The notes under the pieces: generated by a model
Seen by the model: the letters and a program-made list of their open reading frames with translations, nothing else
The model's database searches: none
What the model was told of the DNA's origin: nothing
From: NORP294 sp047627915
GTDB taxonomy: Bacteria > Bacteroidota > Bacteroidia > Flavobacteriales_E > Vicingaceae
DNA length: 64,000 nucleotides
Assembly (NCBI GenBank): GCA_047627915.1
Contig: JBLHTZ010000007.1
Coordinates: 1-64,000, forward strand
Direction of reading: 5' to 3'
Made by a program: the position numbers and the translations under genes
Shown here: piece after piece, positions 44,493 to 53,420 of the stretch
How the letters are laid out: every line of letters starts with the position of its first letter
Numbering within the stretch: the first letter of the stretch is position 1

Positions 44493-45512
44493 ATGAATTA
44501 TATAAAAATATTTTTTGGCACTGCACTTATTGTAAGCTTGTTTTCTTGCGAAAACAAAGTGGAAGTAAATGCAGAGTTTGAAGAAAAAACATTTGTATTA
44601 GGTTTAATTGATGTGGGCAGCGATACTCAATTTGTAAAGATCACAAGGACTTTTTTAGATAATAAAACCGGTGCAATTCAACTAGGTCAAGATCCTAACA
44701 ATCTATATTATGATAGTTTAGACGTTACTTTAAATGAATTAAATTCGAGCAATAACGTAGTTCAGCAATTTAAAATGGCTAAAATACTGCGCCCGAAAGC
44801 AAGCGGGATTTTCACTACCGAAAGAAACGAAGCCTATTACTCTGATTTGGCTGTAAAAGAAAACACAAAATACACTTTAACTGTTAATAAATTTGACGGC
44901 TCAACAATCACAACAGGTGAAGCAAGTGCTTCTAGAGGTGTTACACTAGTAGAACCAGACATTAGGAGACGTGGGAAAATTAGTCTAATCGACCCAAGGT
45001 CAAAAATTATTATCAGCGAAAGATTTGAATTTGAAACCTCTAATAATGTTGGAGAGTTTTCAGCAACGATGATTTTTAATTATTTGGAAATAGTTAATGT
45101 AGATAGCATAGTTAAATCAATTGAAATTCCGCTGACTTCTATTTTAAACCCTTCATTAGGTGTAACTAATTACCCATTTATTTTTGAAGGCCAAAAGTTT
45201 TTTGATGCGTTGGAAGCTAACATTCCTACTGGCCTTAATCCTCCGAAACGATTGGTTTTAGATGACGGGATAGATATAGTTATGAAAGCTGCAGATGCGG
45301 ATTATACACTTTATAGAGATGTTAACGGCCCAATTGATGGCTTAGCTCAAACTAGACCAGACTATACTAACATTACCAATGGAATTGGCTTATTTGCTTC
45401 TAGGAATATAAATAAGACCAAAATCGGCTTAAGCGGAGATACAAAAAATTATATTATCGCTAGATACGGGAATCGTGCAAACCTTTCTGAATATAGAGGT
45501 TTTGAGTTTTAA
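44493..45512 (+). CDS. DUF4249-like lipoprotein
   Basis: Protein of 339 residues with a lipoprotein signal (LIVSLFSC). The mature part begins with a conserved pattern of this group (ALIV, FVLGLIDVGSDTQFVKITRTFLD) followed by beta-rich segments such as NTKYTLTV. Many such lipoproteins in the phylum are coded next to TonB receptors; none is here. The C-terminus IIARYGNRANLSEYRGFEF may end in an exposed strand. Family assignment is by general resemblance only. Followed by the dnaK regulatory region. Confidence 0.6.
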   Translation: MNYIKIFFGTALIVSLFSCENKVEVNAEFEEKTFVLGLIDVGSDTQFVKITRTFLDNKTGAIQLGQDPNNLYYDSLDVTLNELNSSNNVVQQFKMAKILRPKASGIFTTERNEAYYSDLAVKENTKYTLTVNKFDGSTITTGEASASRGVTLVEPDIRRRGKISLIDPRSKIIISERFEFETSNNVGEFSATMIFNYLEIVNVDSIVKSIEIPLTSILNPSLGVTNYPFIFEGQKFFDALEANIPTGLNPPKRLVLDDGIDIVMKAADADYTLYRDVNGPIDGLAQTRPDYTNITNGIGLFASRNINKTKIGLSGDTKNYIIARYGNRANLSEYRGFEF

Positions 45513-45522
45513 CTTGCCATTC

Positions 45523-45539
45523 TGTCACAATTCGTGACA
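45523..45539. promoter_or_regulatory. Inverted repeat TGTCA-N7-TGACA upstream of dnaK
   Basis: TGTCA (45523-45527) and TGACA (45535-45539) match the groES element in arms and spacing. It is centred 71 bases before the GG of the TTGGCA box, 10 bases (about one helical turn) more than at groES. A second repeat, AATGACA/TGTCATT, lies at 45564-45590. Confidence 0.6.
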
Positions 45540-45599
45540 AACGACCTTTCAAAAACTACTTAAAATGACAGATTTTCACAATTTGTCATTTTTTTTTAA

Positions 45600-45616
45600 T
45601 TGGCATATTCATTGAC
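45600..45616 (+). promoter_or_regulatory. Putative -24/-12-like promoter of dnaK
   Basis: TTGGCA-N6-TTGAC gives GG-N10-GA, as at groES, 47 bases before the ATG. An alternative housekeeping-type pair exists: TTG (45612-45614), 20 bases, AAATTTTG (45635-45642). Confidence 0.45.
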
Positions 45617-45662
45617 TGTTAGTATTCAGATTACAAATTTTGAATTTAAATAAACAATAGAT

Positions 45663-47558
45663 ATGAGTAAAATAATTGGAATTGATTTAGGTACAACCAA
45701 CTCTTGTGTTTCAGTAATGGAAGGAAATGAGCCAGTTGTTATTCCTAACAGTGAAGGGAAAAGAACTACACCTTCTATCGTTGCTTTTATTGAAGGTGGC
45801 GAAAGAAAGGTAGGTGACACTGCAAAAAGACAAGCTATTACAAATCCTGAAAAAACCATTTATTCGATAAAAAGATTTATGGGAAGTAAATTCTCAGAAG
45901 TTGAGAAGGAATTAGGAAGAGTACCTTACAAAGTAGTAAAAGGAGACAATGATACTCCAAGAGTAAAAATTGACGACAGAATGTATACTCCGCAGGAAAT
46001 TTCTGCAATGGTATTACAAAAAATGAAAAAAACAGCTGAAGACTACTTAGGTACTTCAGTTTCTGAAGCAGTAATTACTGTACCAGCTTATTTTAATGAT
46101 GCACAAAGACAAGCTACGAAAGAAGCAGGGGAAATTGCAGGATTAACGGTAAAAAGAATAATTAACGAACCAACTGCAGCAGCTTTAGCTTACGGCTTGG
46201 ATAAGAAAGCAAACGATGTAAACATTGTAGTTTTTGACTGCGGTGGTGGAACACATGACGTTTCTATTTTAGAACTAGGTGATGGTGTTTTTGAAGTTAA
46301 ATCTACTGATGGTGATACACACTTAGGTGGAGATGATTTTGATGATGTAATCATTGATTGGTTAGCTAAGGAATTTGAAAATGAAGAGGGCATTGACTTA
46401 AGAAAAGATCCAATGGCTCTTCAGAGATTGAAAGAAGCTGCTGAAAAAGCAAAAATTGAACTTTCAAGTTCAAGTCAAGCGGAAATTAACTTACCTTATG
46501 TTACCGCTACAGCCTCAGGACCAAAGCACTTAGTAAGAAGTTTAAGCAGAGCTAAGTTTGAGCAATTAGCTGATAGCCTAATTAAAAGAACTATTGAGCC
46601 TTGTAAAAAAGCGCTTAAAGCTGCGGGCATGAAAGTTTCTGAAATTGACGAAGTTATTTTAGTTGGTGGTTCGACAAGAATTCCTGCTATACAAGATGCA
46701 GTTAAAGCTTTCTTTGGAAAAGAGCCTTCAAAAGGCGTAAACCCTGATGAAGTGGTTGCAATTGGAGCAGCGATTCAAGGTGGTGTATTAACAGGTGAAG
46801 TAAAAGATGTTCTTTTATTAGATGTTACTCCTCTTTCTTTAGGTATTGAAACGATGGGTGGTGTAATGACTAAATTAATCGAAGCCAACACGACAATTCC
46901 GACGAAAAAGTCTGAGACTTTCTCAACTGCTGCTGACAACCAACCTTCTGTTGAGATTCACATCTTACAAGGTGAGCGTCCAATGGCAAATGGAAACAAA
47001 ACAATTGGCCGTTTCCATCTTGACGGAATTCCTCCATCAAGAAGAGGTGAGCCACAAATTGAAGTTACATTCGACATTGATTCAAATGGTATTTTAAATG
47101 TTGCTGCAAAGGATAAGAAAACTGGGAAAGAGCAAACAATTAGAATTGAAGCCTCTTCAGGTTTAAGCGAAGAAGAAATTGCAAAAATGAAGCGTGAAGC
47201 AGAAGAAAATGCTGATGCAGATAATAAGGCAAAAGCAGAAATTGACAAGCTTAACGGTGCTGACAGTTTGATTTTCCAAACTGAAAAACAAATGAGTGAG
47301 TTTGGAGATAAACTTCCAGCAGACAAAAAAGAGCCAATTGAAAGCGCTTTAGCTGAATTAAAGAAAGCTCATGAAGCAAAGGATATAGCTGCAATTGATC
47401 CAGCAATGGAGAAATTAAATACTGTATTCCAAGCTGCTTCGCAAGAAATGTATGCGCAAGGTGCTTCAGAAGAGCAACCTACAGGCGGAGCAGAAACTAA
47501 CGAAGATGAAGTGACAGACGTAGATTTCGAAGAAGTAGAAGACGAAGAGAAAAAATAA
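45663..47558 (+). CDS. dnaK: Molecular chaperone DnaK
   Basis: Protein of 631 residues: ATPase domain starting GIDLGTTNSCVSVMEG, phosphate loop region FDCGGGTHDVSILELGDG, VGGSTRIPAIQ, then the substrate domain (VLLLDVTPLSLGIETMGG) and a lid ending EVTDVDFEEVEDEEK. The THDVS variant, in place of TFDIS, is common in this phylum. It refolds client proteins with DnaJ and GrpE, which are not in the window. A terminator follows. Confidence 0.99.
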   Translation: MSKIIGIDLGTTNSCVSVMEGNEPVVIPNSEGKRTTPSIVAFIEGGERKVGDTAKRQAITNPEKTIYSIKRFMGSKFSEVEKELGRVPYKVVKGDNDTPRVKIDDRMYTPQEISAMVLQKMKKTAEDYLGTSVSEAVITVPAYFNDAQRQATKEAGEIAGLTVKRIINEPTAAALAYGLDKKANDVNIVVFDCGGGTHDVSILELGDGVFEVKSTDGDTHLGGDDFDDVIIDWLAKEFENEEGIDLRKDPMALQRLKEAAEKAKIELSSSSQAEINLPYVTATASGPKHLVRSLSRAKFEQLADSLIKRTIEPCKKALKAAGMKVSEIDEVILVGGSTRIPAIQDAVKAFFGKEPSKGVNPDEVVAIGAAIQGGVLTGEVKDVLLLDVTPLSLGIETMGGVMTKLIEANTTIPTKKSETFSTAADNQPSVEIHILQGERPMANGNKTIGRFHLDGIPPSRRGEPQIEVTFDIDSNGILNVAAKDKKTGKEQTIRIEASSGLSEEEIAKMKREAEENADADNKAKAEIDKLNGADSLIFQTEKQMSEFGDKLPADKKEPIESALAELKKAHEAKDIAAIDPAMEKLNTVFQAASQEMYAQGASEEQPTGGAETNEDEVTDVDFEEVEDEEKK

Positions 47559-47586
47559 GCTTCAATAATACAATAAAGAGTTTGGA

Positions 47587-47618
47587 AAGAGCCATTCACT
47601 ATAAAGTGAATGGCTCTT
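47587..47618 (+). terminator. Intrinsic terminator after dnaK
   Basis: A 14-base perfect stem AAGAGCCATTCACT with its complement around ATAA, then CTTGTTT. The T run is weak but the stem is long. Confidence 0.8.
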
Positions 47619-47821
47619 CTTGTTTAAGACTATTGGTAATTCGTTAAAAATAGTTAACAATATTCTGACTATTAAATTAATAAGGAATTCAAAACTCTTA
47701 TTTGCAATCTGTTAAAAGATTAATTTATTTGTCATAAATAAATTTATATAAATCATAAATATATTTAATACCTAAAGAATTAGTCATTAAGTATATTTAT
47801 GGTGTATTAAATTATAAATTC
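47619..47821. other. AT-rich intergenic stretch before the prohibitin-like gene
   Basis: About 200 bases with very high A+T and several short near-repeats of TAAATAAATTTATATAAATC type. I see no open frame or RNA-like structure. The promoter of the prohibitin-like gene presumably lies here, with a weak TATATTTA box close to the start. Confidence 0.5.
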
Positions 47822-48598
47822 ATGAAAAATAAATTACTAAAATTAGCGACAGTGGCGCTAGCTATGACTTCGGTTAGTTGCATCACCATTCGCCAAGGGA
47901 ATGTTGGTGTAAAAAGAACTATTGGAAAAATTGATGAGAAGATCATAGAACCTGGCGCACGATTGTACAACCCATTTGCTACCAAAATGATTGTAGTTCC
48001 AATTCGGACGGAGAACATTGAGGTAGTATTAGAATTACCTTCTAAAGAAGGATTAAACGTAAAAGCTGAAATATCTATATTATATCATTTAGAAAAAACG
48101 AAAGCAACTACTATAGTAGGTGAAATAGGAATGAATTACGAGTCGACAGTTATTCTGCCAGTCTTTAGAGCTTCTGCAGCAGACGTAACTGCCCGTTATA
48201 TGGCCAAAGACATGCACACAGGCAATCGATTTGTAATTGAAACTGCCATCAAAGAACAAATGATGAAAACCATCGGTGGCAGAGGGTTTATAATTGAAGC
48301 TGTTTTAATGAAGAGCATTTCTTTACCTGATGGATTGTACCGTGCAATTGAAGAAAAACTACAAGCCGAACAAGAAGCTCAACGAATGGAATTTGTGCTT
48401 CAAAAAGAAAGACAAGAGGCCTCTCGAAGAACAATTGAAGCAGAAGGAATTAGAGATGCTAATAAAATTATTTCGGAAGGACTGACACCACAAATTATTC
48501 AATACAAAACAATTGAAGCATATAGAGAACTTTCTAAGTCTCCCAATGCAAAATTAATTATCGGAAGTGGTGCACAGCCCATTTTAATGGAACCTTAA
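47822..48598 (+). CDS. Prohibitin/SPFH family membrane-associated protein
   Basis: Protein of 258 residues. A short hydrophobic N-terminus ends SVSC, which may be an atypical lipoprotein or membrane anchor. The SPFH core follows: VGVKRTIGKIDEKIIEPGARL, NVKAEISILYHLE, then a coiled coil of Glu/Arg/Gln (EEKLQAEQEAQRMEFVLQKE) and LIIGSGAQPIL. Prohibitin-like proteins form large membrane ring assemblies and can modulate proteases. It is a single gene with its own terminator downstream. Position after dnaK may reflect a shared stress role, but that is only a guess. Confidence 0.85.
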   Translation: MKNKLLKLATVALAMTSVSCITIRQGNVGVKRTIGKIDEKIIEPGARLYNPFATKMIVVPIRTENIEVVLELPSKEGLNVKAEISILYHLEKTKATTIVGEIGMNYESTVILPVFRASAADVTARYMAKDMHTGNRFVIETAIKEQMMKTIGGRGFIIEAVLMKSISLPDGLYRAIEEKLQAEQEAQRMEFVLQKERQEASRRTIEAEGIRDANKIISEGLTPQIIQYKTIEAYRELSKSPNAKLIIGSGAQPILMEP

Positions 48599-48606
48599 TA
48601 ATAAAA

Positions 48607-48631
48607 TAGCCGCCTTATTAAAGTGCGGCTA
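48607..48631 (+). terminator. Probable terminator after the prohibitin-like gene
   Basis: TAGCCGC (48607-48613) and GCGGCTA (48625-48631) pair perfectly; a CTCTTTT tract follows. The loop is eleven bases. Confidence 0.65.
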
Positions 48632-48665
48632 CTCTTTTCCCAACCACAAAACATCCAAAATTAAA

Positions 48666-49295
48666 ATGAAGATTATCCTCCTAGTTACTGTAATTGCCCA
48701 ACTCAACTTTGTAGCTTTTGCACAAGATTCTACAACATTTGAGTATAACTCAATTGAGGAAGCACTGACAAATCCTGAAAAAGTTGTGCGACTTAACTTA
48801 AGCGATCAACAATTAATTTTTTCTCCAAACATTTGGAAACAGTTTGTAAACCTTGAATATTTGAGCTTAAAAAATGAGCATCTATCGGAAGTTCCTGAAG
48901 GCTTAATTGAATTGAAGGGCCTTAAAGTTTTAGATTTAAGTGGAAATGATTTTATAACTCTACCTTCAAACTTTTTCGAATTAAGAAATTTAGAAGAATT
49001 ATACCTCAATGATGAAAAAGAGATGAACCTTGATTCCGCTATTCAAGTATTAGTCAAGCTTCCTAAACTAAAGTCATTGCATTTAAAAAATGACGGTTTA
49101 AAAATTGTCCCTGCTGAATTCAGCAAGTTCAACCAATTGGAATACTTATACCTAAATGGGAACAAGTTAAAAGAGATTCCAGATAATCTATTGCAGTTAA
49201 AAAATCTAAAGTTTCTAGACATGAATCAAAATCAAATTGACAGAAGAAACTGGAACAGTAGGAACCCCTACAGCAACATTACTATTAAGTTTTAG
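48666..49295 (+). CDS. Secreted leucine-rich repeat protein
   Basis: Protein of 209 residues with a signal peptide (LNFVAFAQ). About seven leucine-rich repeats of 22-23 residues run from residue 40 to 195, with clear units such as LKGLKVLDLSGNDFITLP and FNQLEYLYLNGNKLKEIP. The short C-terminus NPYSNITIKF may form a final strand. No T9SS C-terminal sorting domain was recognised. Its ligand is unknown. The broken marC starts 3 bases after it. Confidence 0.85.
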   Translation: MKIILLVTVIAQLNFVAFAQDSTTFEYNSIEEALTNPEKVVRLNLSDQQLIFSPNIWKQFVNLEYLSLKNEHLSEVPEGLIELKGLKVLDLSGNDFITLPSNFFELRNLEELYLNDEKEMNLDSAIQVLVKLPKLKSLHLKNDGLKIVPAEFSKFNQLEYLYLNGNKLKEIPDNLLQLKNLKFLDMNQNQIDRRNWNSRNPYSNITIKF

Positions 49296-49298
49296 AAG

Positions 49299-49897
49299 AT
49301 GATTTCTGAATTAATTACTACTTTTTTCGGTTATTGACCCTATTGGTTCTGTGCCTGTTTACCTAAAAGCTACAAAGCATTTCGACAAGGTTCATAAACG
49401 AAAAATTGCCATTCAAGCGACAGTGATTGCATTTGGAGTATTGTTATTTTTCATCGTCGCAGGGCAATTGATATTGGAAGGCATGGATATTTCGCTACAC
49501 GCTTTCCAAGTCTCAGGCGGTCTAATTCTTTTCTTGTTTGCATTAACCATGATTTTTGGAGACGGCAAACCAGAGCAGGATAAAAATCAGATTACCGATT
49601 TTAGACGCGTAACTGTATTTCCCGTTGGGATTCCTTCCATAGCTTCTCCAGGAGCTATAATGGCGGTTGTATTACTTACATACAATCATATTTATACCAT
49701 TGAATAACAATCCATCACCACCATTTTGGTTTTTTTAGTCATTGTATTTACAGGTTTACTTTTATTGGTTGCAAATAAAGTAATGGAAAAAGTTGGAAGC
49801 TATGGCGTTGTTGTCATTAGTAATGATAATGGGTTTAATTTTAGCATCCTATGCTGTTCAAAGTATTTTGAATGGATTATCCGGCTTTTTAAAATAA
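49299..49897 (+). pseudogene. marC family membrane protein pseudogene
   Basis: MarC/UPF0056-like sequence broken at three places. It starts at ATG 49299 with MISELITTFF, then shifts frame near 49320-49330 into VIDPIGSVPVYLKATKHF. An in-frame TAA at 49705-49707 follows HIYTIE before QSITTILVFLVIVFTG in the same frame. A third shift near 49820 leads to VMIMGLILASYAVQSILNG and a final TAA at 49897. Intact members have six membrane helices and about 195 residues. The homologous protein sense is preserved around each lesion, so decay is recent. Sequencing error is possible for one shift but not likely for three lesions. Confidence 0.85.
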
Positions 49898-50000
49898 GTC
49901 TTCTTGCATTCTAGTGTTTTTTATGAATTCTTAACCAAAATAATTACCGTTGAGCCTTGGCTTGGTCTAATTTCACATCGAAATAACAAACTACTCAACT

Positions 50001-50663
50001 ATGAAAAGTACGGTGATTATATCTGATCTAAAATCAATTGATAAAATTGAAGGTTATTGGACACATGAAGATTACATTAAATTATTAGAAGAATTTGACT
50101 TTCCGGATGCAGCCAATTCTAAACCTGAAGAGTTATGGGAAATGCTTCAAATGGCGATTTCAGATTTTGAACCAAATAATTCAGCAGAAATTCTGCTGAA
50201 TTATAAACTGGGAAGTCGTTTAACGAGAGGTCAAATTGAAAACATTTCTCATGAAATGCAGACAGACAAGCTTGCAGAAGAGTATCCTGATATTTCTTTT
50301 CATTACGAGCTGTTTAACATAAACCAATTACTTTATGATGCATACAACGGTAAGTTTCCGCATACGGAAGCTGTTACTTTTACTGTGAATTTAAATTTAA
50401 AAGCAGATCATGAAGTAAAAGTGAATAAAGAGATTGTTTTAAAATCTTTAGCAGCAGGGTTAAATGACCACAACCTTTTGCACCGATTGTTTGAAAAACA
50501 ATTAAAGGATGAAGCAAAATTTAAGGAAGCTGAAAACATTATTTGGATCTTAGAAAGCCTAGGTAATCATAATTACCAAGTAACAACTTCAGAATACTGG
50601 ATTTCGAGAGATGAGTTTATACAAGCTGAATTTTCAAGTTCAATTTTAATCCATGAAGATTAA
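50001..50663 (+). CDS. Hypothetical protein, no recognised family
   Basis: Protein of 220 residues that I do not recognise. It is acidic, without signal peptide or membrane helix, so cytoplasmic. The start TVIISDLKSIDKIEGYWTHEDYIKLLEEF and the later NLNLKADHEVKVNKEIVLKSL hint at an alpha/beta protein with helices near the middle. It has normal codon use and a clean open frame, in contrast to the broken genes on both sides. ATG at 50001. Confidence 0.6.
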   Translation: MKSTVIISDLKSIDKIEGYWTHEDYIKLLEEFDFPDAANSKPEELWEMLQMAISDFEPNNSAEILLNYKLGSRLTRGQIENISHEMQTDKLAEEYPDISFHYELFNINQLLYDAYNGKFPHTEAVTFTVNLNLKADHEVKVNKEIVLKSLAAGLNDHNLLHRLFEKQLKDEAKFKEAENIIWILESLGNHNYQVTTSEYWISRDEFIQAEFSSSILIHED

Positions 50664-50668
50664 TAACC

Positions 50669-50835
50669 ATGAGGGAGGTCAACAACCATATTAATTACAT
50701 TGAATTTAAGTCTACTGACCTTGAAGCTACAAGACAGTTTTAATTACATCAGATATTTTCTCCTTCCTCGGTGATAGGCGTTTTCAATTCTTAGATCCTT
50801 CTGGAAATGAGTTGGTAGTTTGGAGGAAGGATTAG
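50669..50835 (+). pseudogene. Remnant of a VOC (glyoxalase-like) family gene
   Basis: ATG at 50669 begins NNHINYIEFKSTDLEATRQF and meets a stop at 50743. After a gap the other frame gives GDRRFQFLDPSGNELVVWRKD ending at TAG 50835. These are the beginning and end of a typical VOC protein of about 115-130 residues; the middle is missing and the frame is shifted. It cannot make a functional protein. Confidence 0.8.
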
Positions 50836-50839
50836 TTTT

Positions 50840-51153
50840 CTACTCAACCGTTATTTCAAATGACTTAGAATTTTCTCGATTAATACTTATCGTCAGTCGA
50901 TTGAATTCAGAAGATTGAAAAGTTCCAGAACTCAAACTTGTCTCAACACTTCCGCTTATTTCTTCAATTATTCCTTCAGAGCTATATTCTAATGTTTCAA
51001 GTTTTAAATCAATTCCATTTTCGGTAGACTTTTAATGACTTTTTCAACTTCAACTTTTGTGAAATTTTTGCCAATCTCAACTTTATGCGCTTTAAAAGGA
51101 TTACAACCACAAAAGAATACTAATCCAATTATAATAGAAACTGCATTTCTCAT
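50840..51153 (-). pseudogene. Small lipoprotein gene with a single frameshift
   Basis: From ATG at 51153 the frame gives a lipoprotein signal (SIIIGLVFFCGC) and KVEIGKNFTKVEVEKVIKS, then stops early. The shifted frame continues as TENGIDLKLETLEYSSEG to EITVE and TAG at 50842-50840. Joining both parts gives about 104 residues. The lesion is near 51028-51036. Without it the gene would look intact, so either a recent mutation or a base-calling error is possible. Confidence 0.7.
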
Positions 51154-51223
51154 TTGATAAATATAACACTTCTATTGATTTTGCTTTAATCAAGCTTCTT
51201 AACTTTGTGTTAGAAATCATTTT

Positions 51224-51994
51224 ATGTCGAAACAACCTTTAATAGTAATCACCAACGATGACGGAATAACCGCACCTGGAATTCAGACATTGATTGAGGT
51301 GGTTAAAAAAATCACCAATAGAATTGTGGTGGTCGCGCCAGACAAGCCTCAATCCGGAATGGGACATGCCATTACCATCAATGCCATGATTCGAATTAAG
51401 AAGTTCGACATGGATGGAATAACAGCTTATAGTTGCAGTGGAACGCCGGTAGATTGTGTGAAGGTCGCTACTACTAAAATTGCAGAAGGTAAGCCAGATT
51501 TAATTGTTTCAGGAATTAACCACGGCTCTAATTCTAGTATCAATGTGATTTATTCAGGCACTATGTCCGCAGCTTTGGAGGGCTCTATTGAGGGAATTCC
51601 TTCAATTGGTTTTTCACTTGACGACACAAGCATTGATGCCAACTTTGAACCAACAAAAAAATATGTTGATCAAATAATTCGATATACCTTGGACCACCAT
51701 TTAAAAGGAAATTGTTGTTTAAACGTTAACTTCCCGGCAATAGGAACAGATTTAATTCAAGGAATTAAAGTCTGCCGCCAAGCAAATGCGATGTGGGAGG
51801 AAACTTTTGATGAGCGACATGACCCATCAGGTAACGCATATTATTGGTTGACAGGTAAATTTGTAAACCACGAAGAGGAAGCTACCGACACGGATGAGTG
51901 GGCATTAAAAAACAACTACATTTCTGTTGTTCCCGTTCAATACGATGTAACTGCTTATCCCGTTCTCAATCAAATTAAACAGTTAGAAGAATGA
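51224..51994 (+). CDS. surE: 5'/3'-nucleotidase SurE
   Basis: Protein of 256 residues with the metal-binding NDDG at residues 11-14 (VITNDDGITAPG), VAPDKPQSGMGHAIT, SGTPVDCVK and SGINHGSNSS. SurE dephosphorylates nucleoside monophosphates and helps in stationary-phase survival. It leads a tight group: its stop overlaps the next start as ATGA. Confidence 0.96.
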   Translation: MSKQPLIVITNDDGITAPGIQTLIEVVKKITNRIVVVAPDKPQSGMGHAITINAMIRIKKFDMDGITAYSCSGTPVDCVKVATTKIAEGKPDLIVSGINHGSNSSINVIYSGTMSAALEGSIEGIPSIGFSLDDTSIDANFEPTKKYVDQIIRYTLDHHLKGNCCLNVNFPAIGTDLIQGIKVCRQANAMWEETFDERHDPSGNAYYWLTGKFVNHEEEATDTDEWALKNNYISVVPVQYDVTAYPVLNQIKQLEE

Positions 51995-52293
51995 CAAAAA
52001 AATTCGATAAAATTTGGGTGGGCATAATTGCAGGTATTGTATTGCCACTTGTTGTTATGGGAATTTTCTACCTTTCATCTTACAGCTATATTACTGTACC
52101 TCAGTTTTTGCGAAAGATGGTTTTTGGTGCAATCATCTTAAAATTATTGAGCCTTTGCGCCGTAATTAACCTAGGTGCATTTTTTCTATTTTACAGAATT
52201 GAGCACGACAAGGCCGCAAGAGGTATAATTTTTGCCACCATGATTTTGGCTTTTGTGGTAGTTCTTGATAAAGTCATTAACGGAGGATTGTAA
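51991..52293 (+). CDS. Small conserved membrane protein between surE and lpxB
   Basis: Protein of 100 residues with three hydrophobic helices (residues about 8-28, 42-66 and 78-95). I recall small proteins of this kind between surE and lpxB in other Bacteroidota, but not a function. Overlaps of 4 bases with surE and 1 base with lpxB show translational coupling. Confidence 0.75.
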   Translation: MTKKFDKIWVGIIAGIVLPLVVMGIFYLSSYSYITVPQFLRKMVFGAIILKLLSLCAVINLGAFFLFYRIEHDKAARGIIFATMILAFVVVLDKVINGGL

Positions 52294-53420
52294 TGAAATA
52301 CTACATTATTGCCGGCGAAGCTTCCGGAGACTTGCACGGTAGCAACCTCATCAAAGAAATTTTAAAAAAAGACACCTCAGCTGAAATTAGAGCTTGGGGC
52401 GGGGATTTGATGGAAGCCGTAGGCGCTGAAGTTGTAAAGCATTACCGTGATTTAGCTTTTATGGGCTTTGCTGAAGTGATCATGAACTTGAGAACTATTA
52501 TAGGCAATATAAAAGAATGTAAAAAAGACATTGAAAATTATAAGCCCGACGCGGTAATACTCGTGGACTATCCAGGTTTTAACTTACGTATTGCGGAATT
52601 TGTAAAAGGTCTAGGCATTAAAGTGTATTACTACATTTCTCCTCAAATTTGGGCTTGGAAAAAAGGAAGAGTGCATAAAATTGCCAAATTCACCGATAAG
52701 ATTTATACGATTCTACCTTTTGAAAAAGCATTCTTTAAAAAATATGGTTATGATGTGGAATATGTGGGCCACCCTCTACTGGATGCCATTGAAAACCGAG
52801 ATACTTCGGAGAAAAGAAAACAAGAGATTAGAAAAGAATTTGAAGTGACCGACAAACCTATTGTTGCCATATTGCCTGGAAGTAGGAAGCAAGAAATTGG
52901 CGTAATGCTGCCAATTATGTTGAAACAGATCACCAATTTTCCAGACTTCCAATTTGTTTTAGCTGCTGCACCAAGCTTCGACTTAAGTTACTTTGACCCG
53001 TTTTTAAAAGAATACCCTTCTCTTACAGTCATTCCAAATAGAACATATGACTTGCTAACAATTTCTCATGCGGCTATGGTTACTTCTGGAACAGCAACAC
53101 TCGAAACCGCGTTATTTAGAGTTCCTGAAGTAGTTTGTTACAAAGCAAATGCTATTTCGTATCAAATTGCAAAGCGGATTGTTGACATCAAATACATCTC
53201 GTTGGTCAACTTAATTATGGATGAAGAAGTTGTTACGGAACTTATTCAAGGAGACTTGAATCAAAAGTTATTAAATACGGAATTGGGAAAACTGCTTGAG
53301 AATACCTCAGATAGAACTAACATGATGAATAAATTTGAAGAATTGATCCATAAGCTTGGTAGCGGTGGTGCATCAGCAAAAACGGCCGAATTATTGATTG
53401 ATGACTTAAACCATGCGTAG
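52293..53420 (+). CDS. lpxB: Lipid-A-disaccharide synthase
   Basis: Protein of 375 residues with the LpxB opening YYIIAGEASGDLHGSNLIKE, DYPGFNLRIA, YYISPQIWAWKKGRV and LPGSRKQEIG. It joins UDP-diacylglucosamine and lipid X to form the lipid A disaccharide at the inner membrane. Part of the surE-lpxB group with an 8-base overlap into the next gene. With kdsD, lptB and lptE this gives four LPS genes in separate operons of the window. Confidence 0.97.
   Translation: MKYYIIAGEASGDLHGSNLIKEILKKDTSAEIRAWGGDLMEAVGAEVVKHYRDLAFMGFAEVIMNLRTIIGNIKECKKDIENYKPDAVILVDYPGFNLRIAEFVKGLGIKVYYYISPQIWAWKKGRVHKIAKFTDKIYTILPFEKAFFKKYGYDVEYVGHPLLDAIENRDTSEKRKQEIRKEFEVTDKPIVAILPGSRKQEIGVMLPIMLKQITNFPDFQFVLAAAPSFDLSYFDPFLKEYPSLTVIPNRTYDLLTISHAAMVTSGTATLETALFRVPEVVCYKANAISYQIAKRIVDIKYISLVNLIMDEEVVTELIQGDLNQKLLNTELGKLLENTSDRTNMMNKFEELIHKLGSGGASAKTAELLIDDLNHA

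Noticed and set aside
47619..47821. Replication origin or attachment site in the AT-rich gap after dnaK
   Set aside because: No DnaA-box cluster, flanking direct repeat, tRNA or integrase gene is visible.
49299..49897. Two separate small membrane proteins
   Set aside because: Both parts are consecutive pieces of one MarC-like protein, and the first start (GTG 49351) is inside a conserved region.
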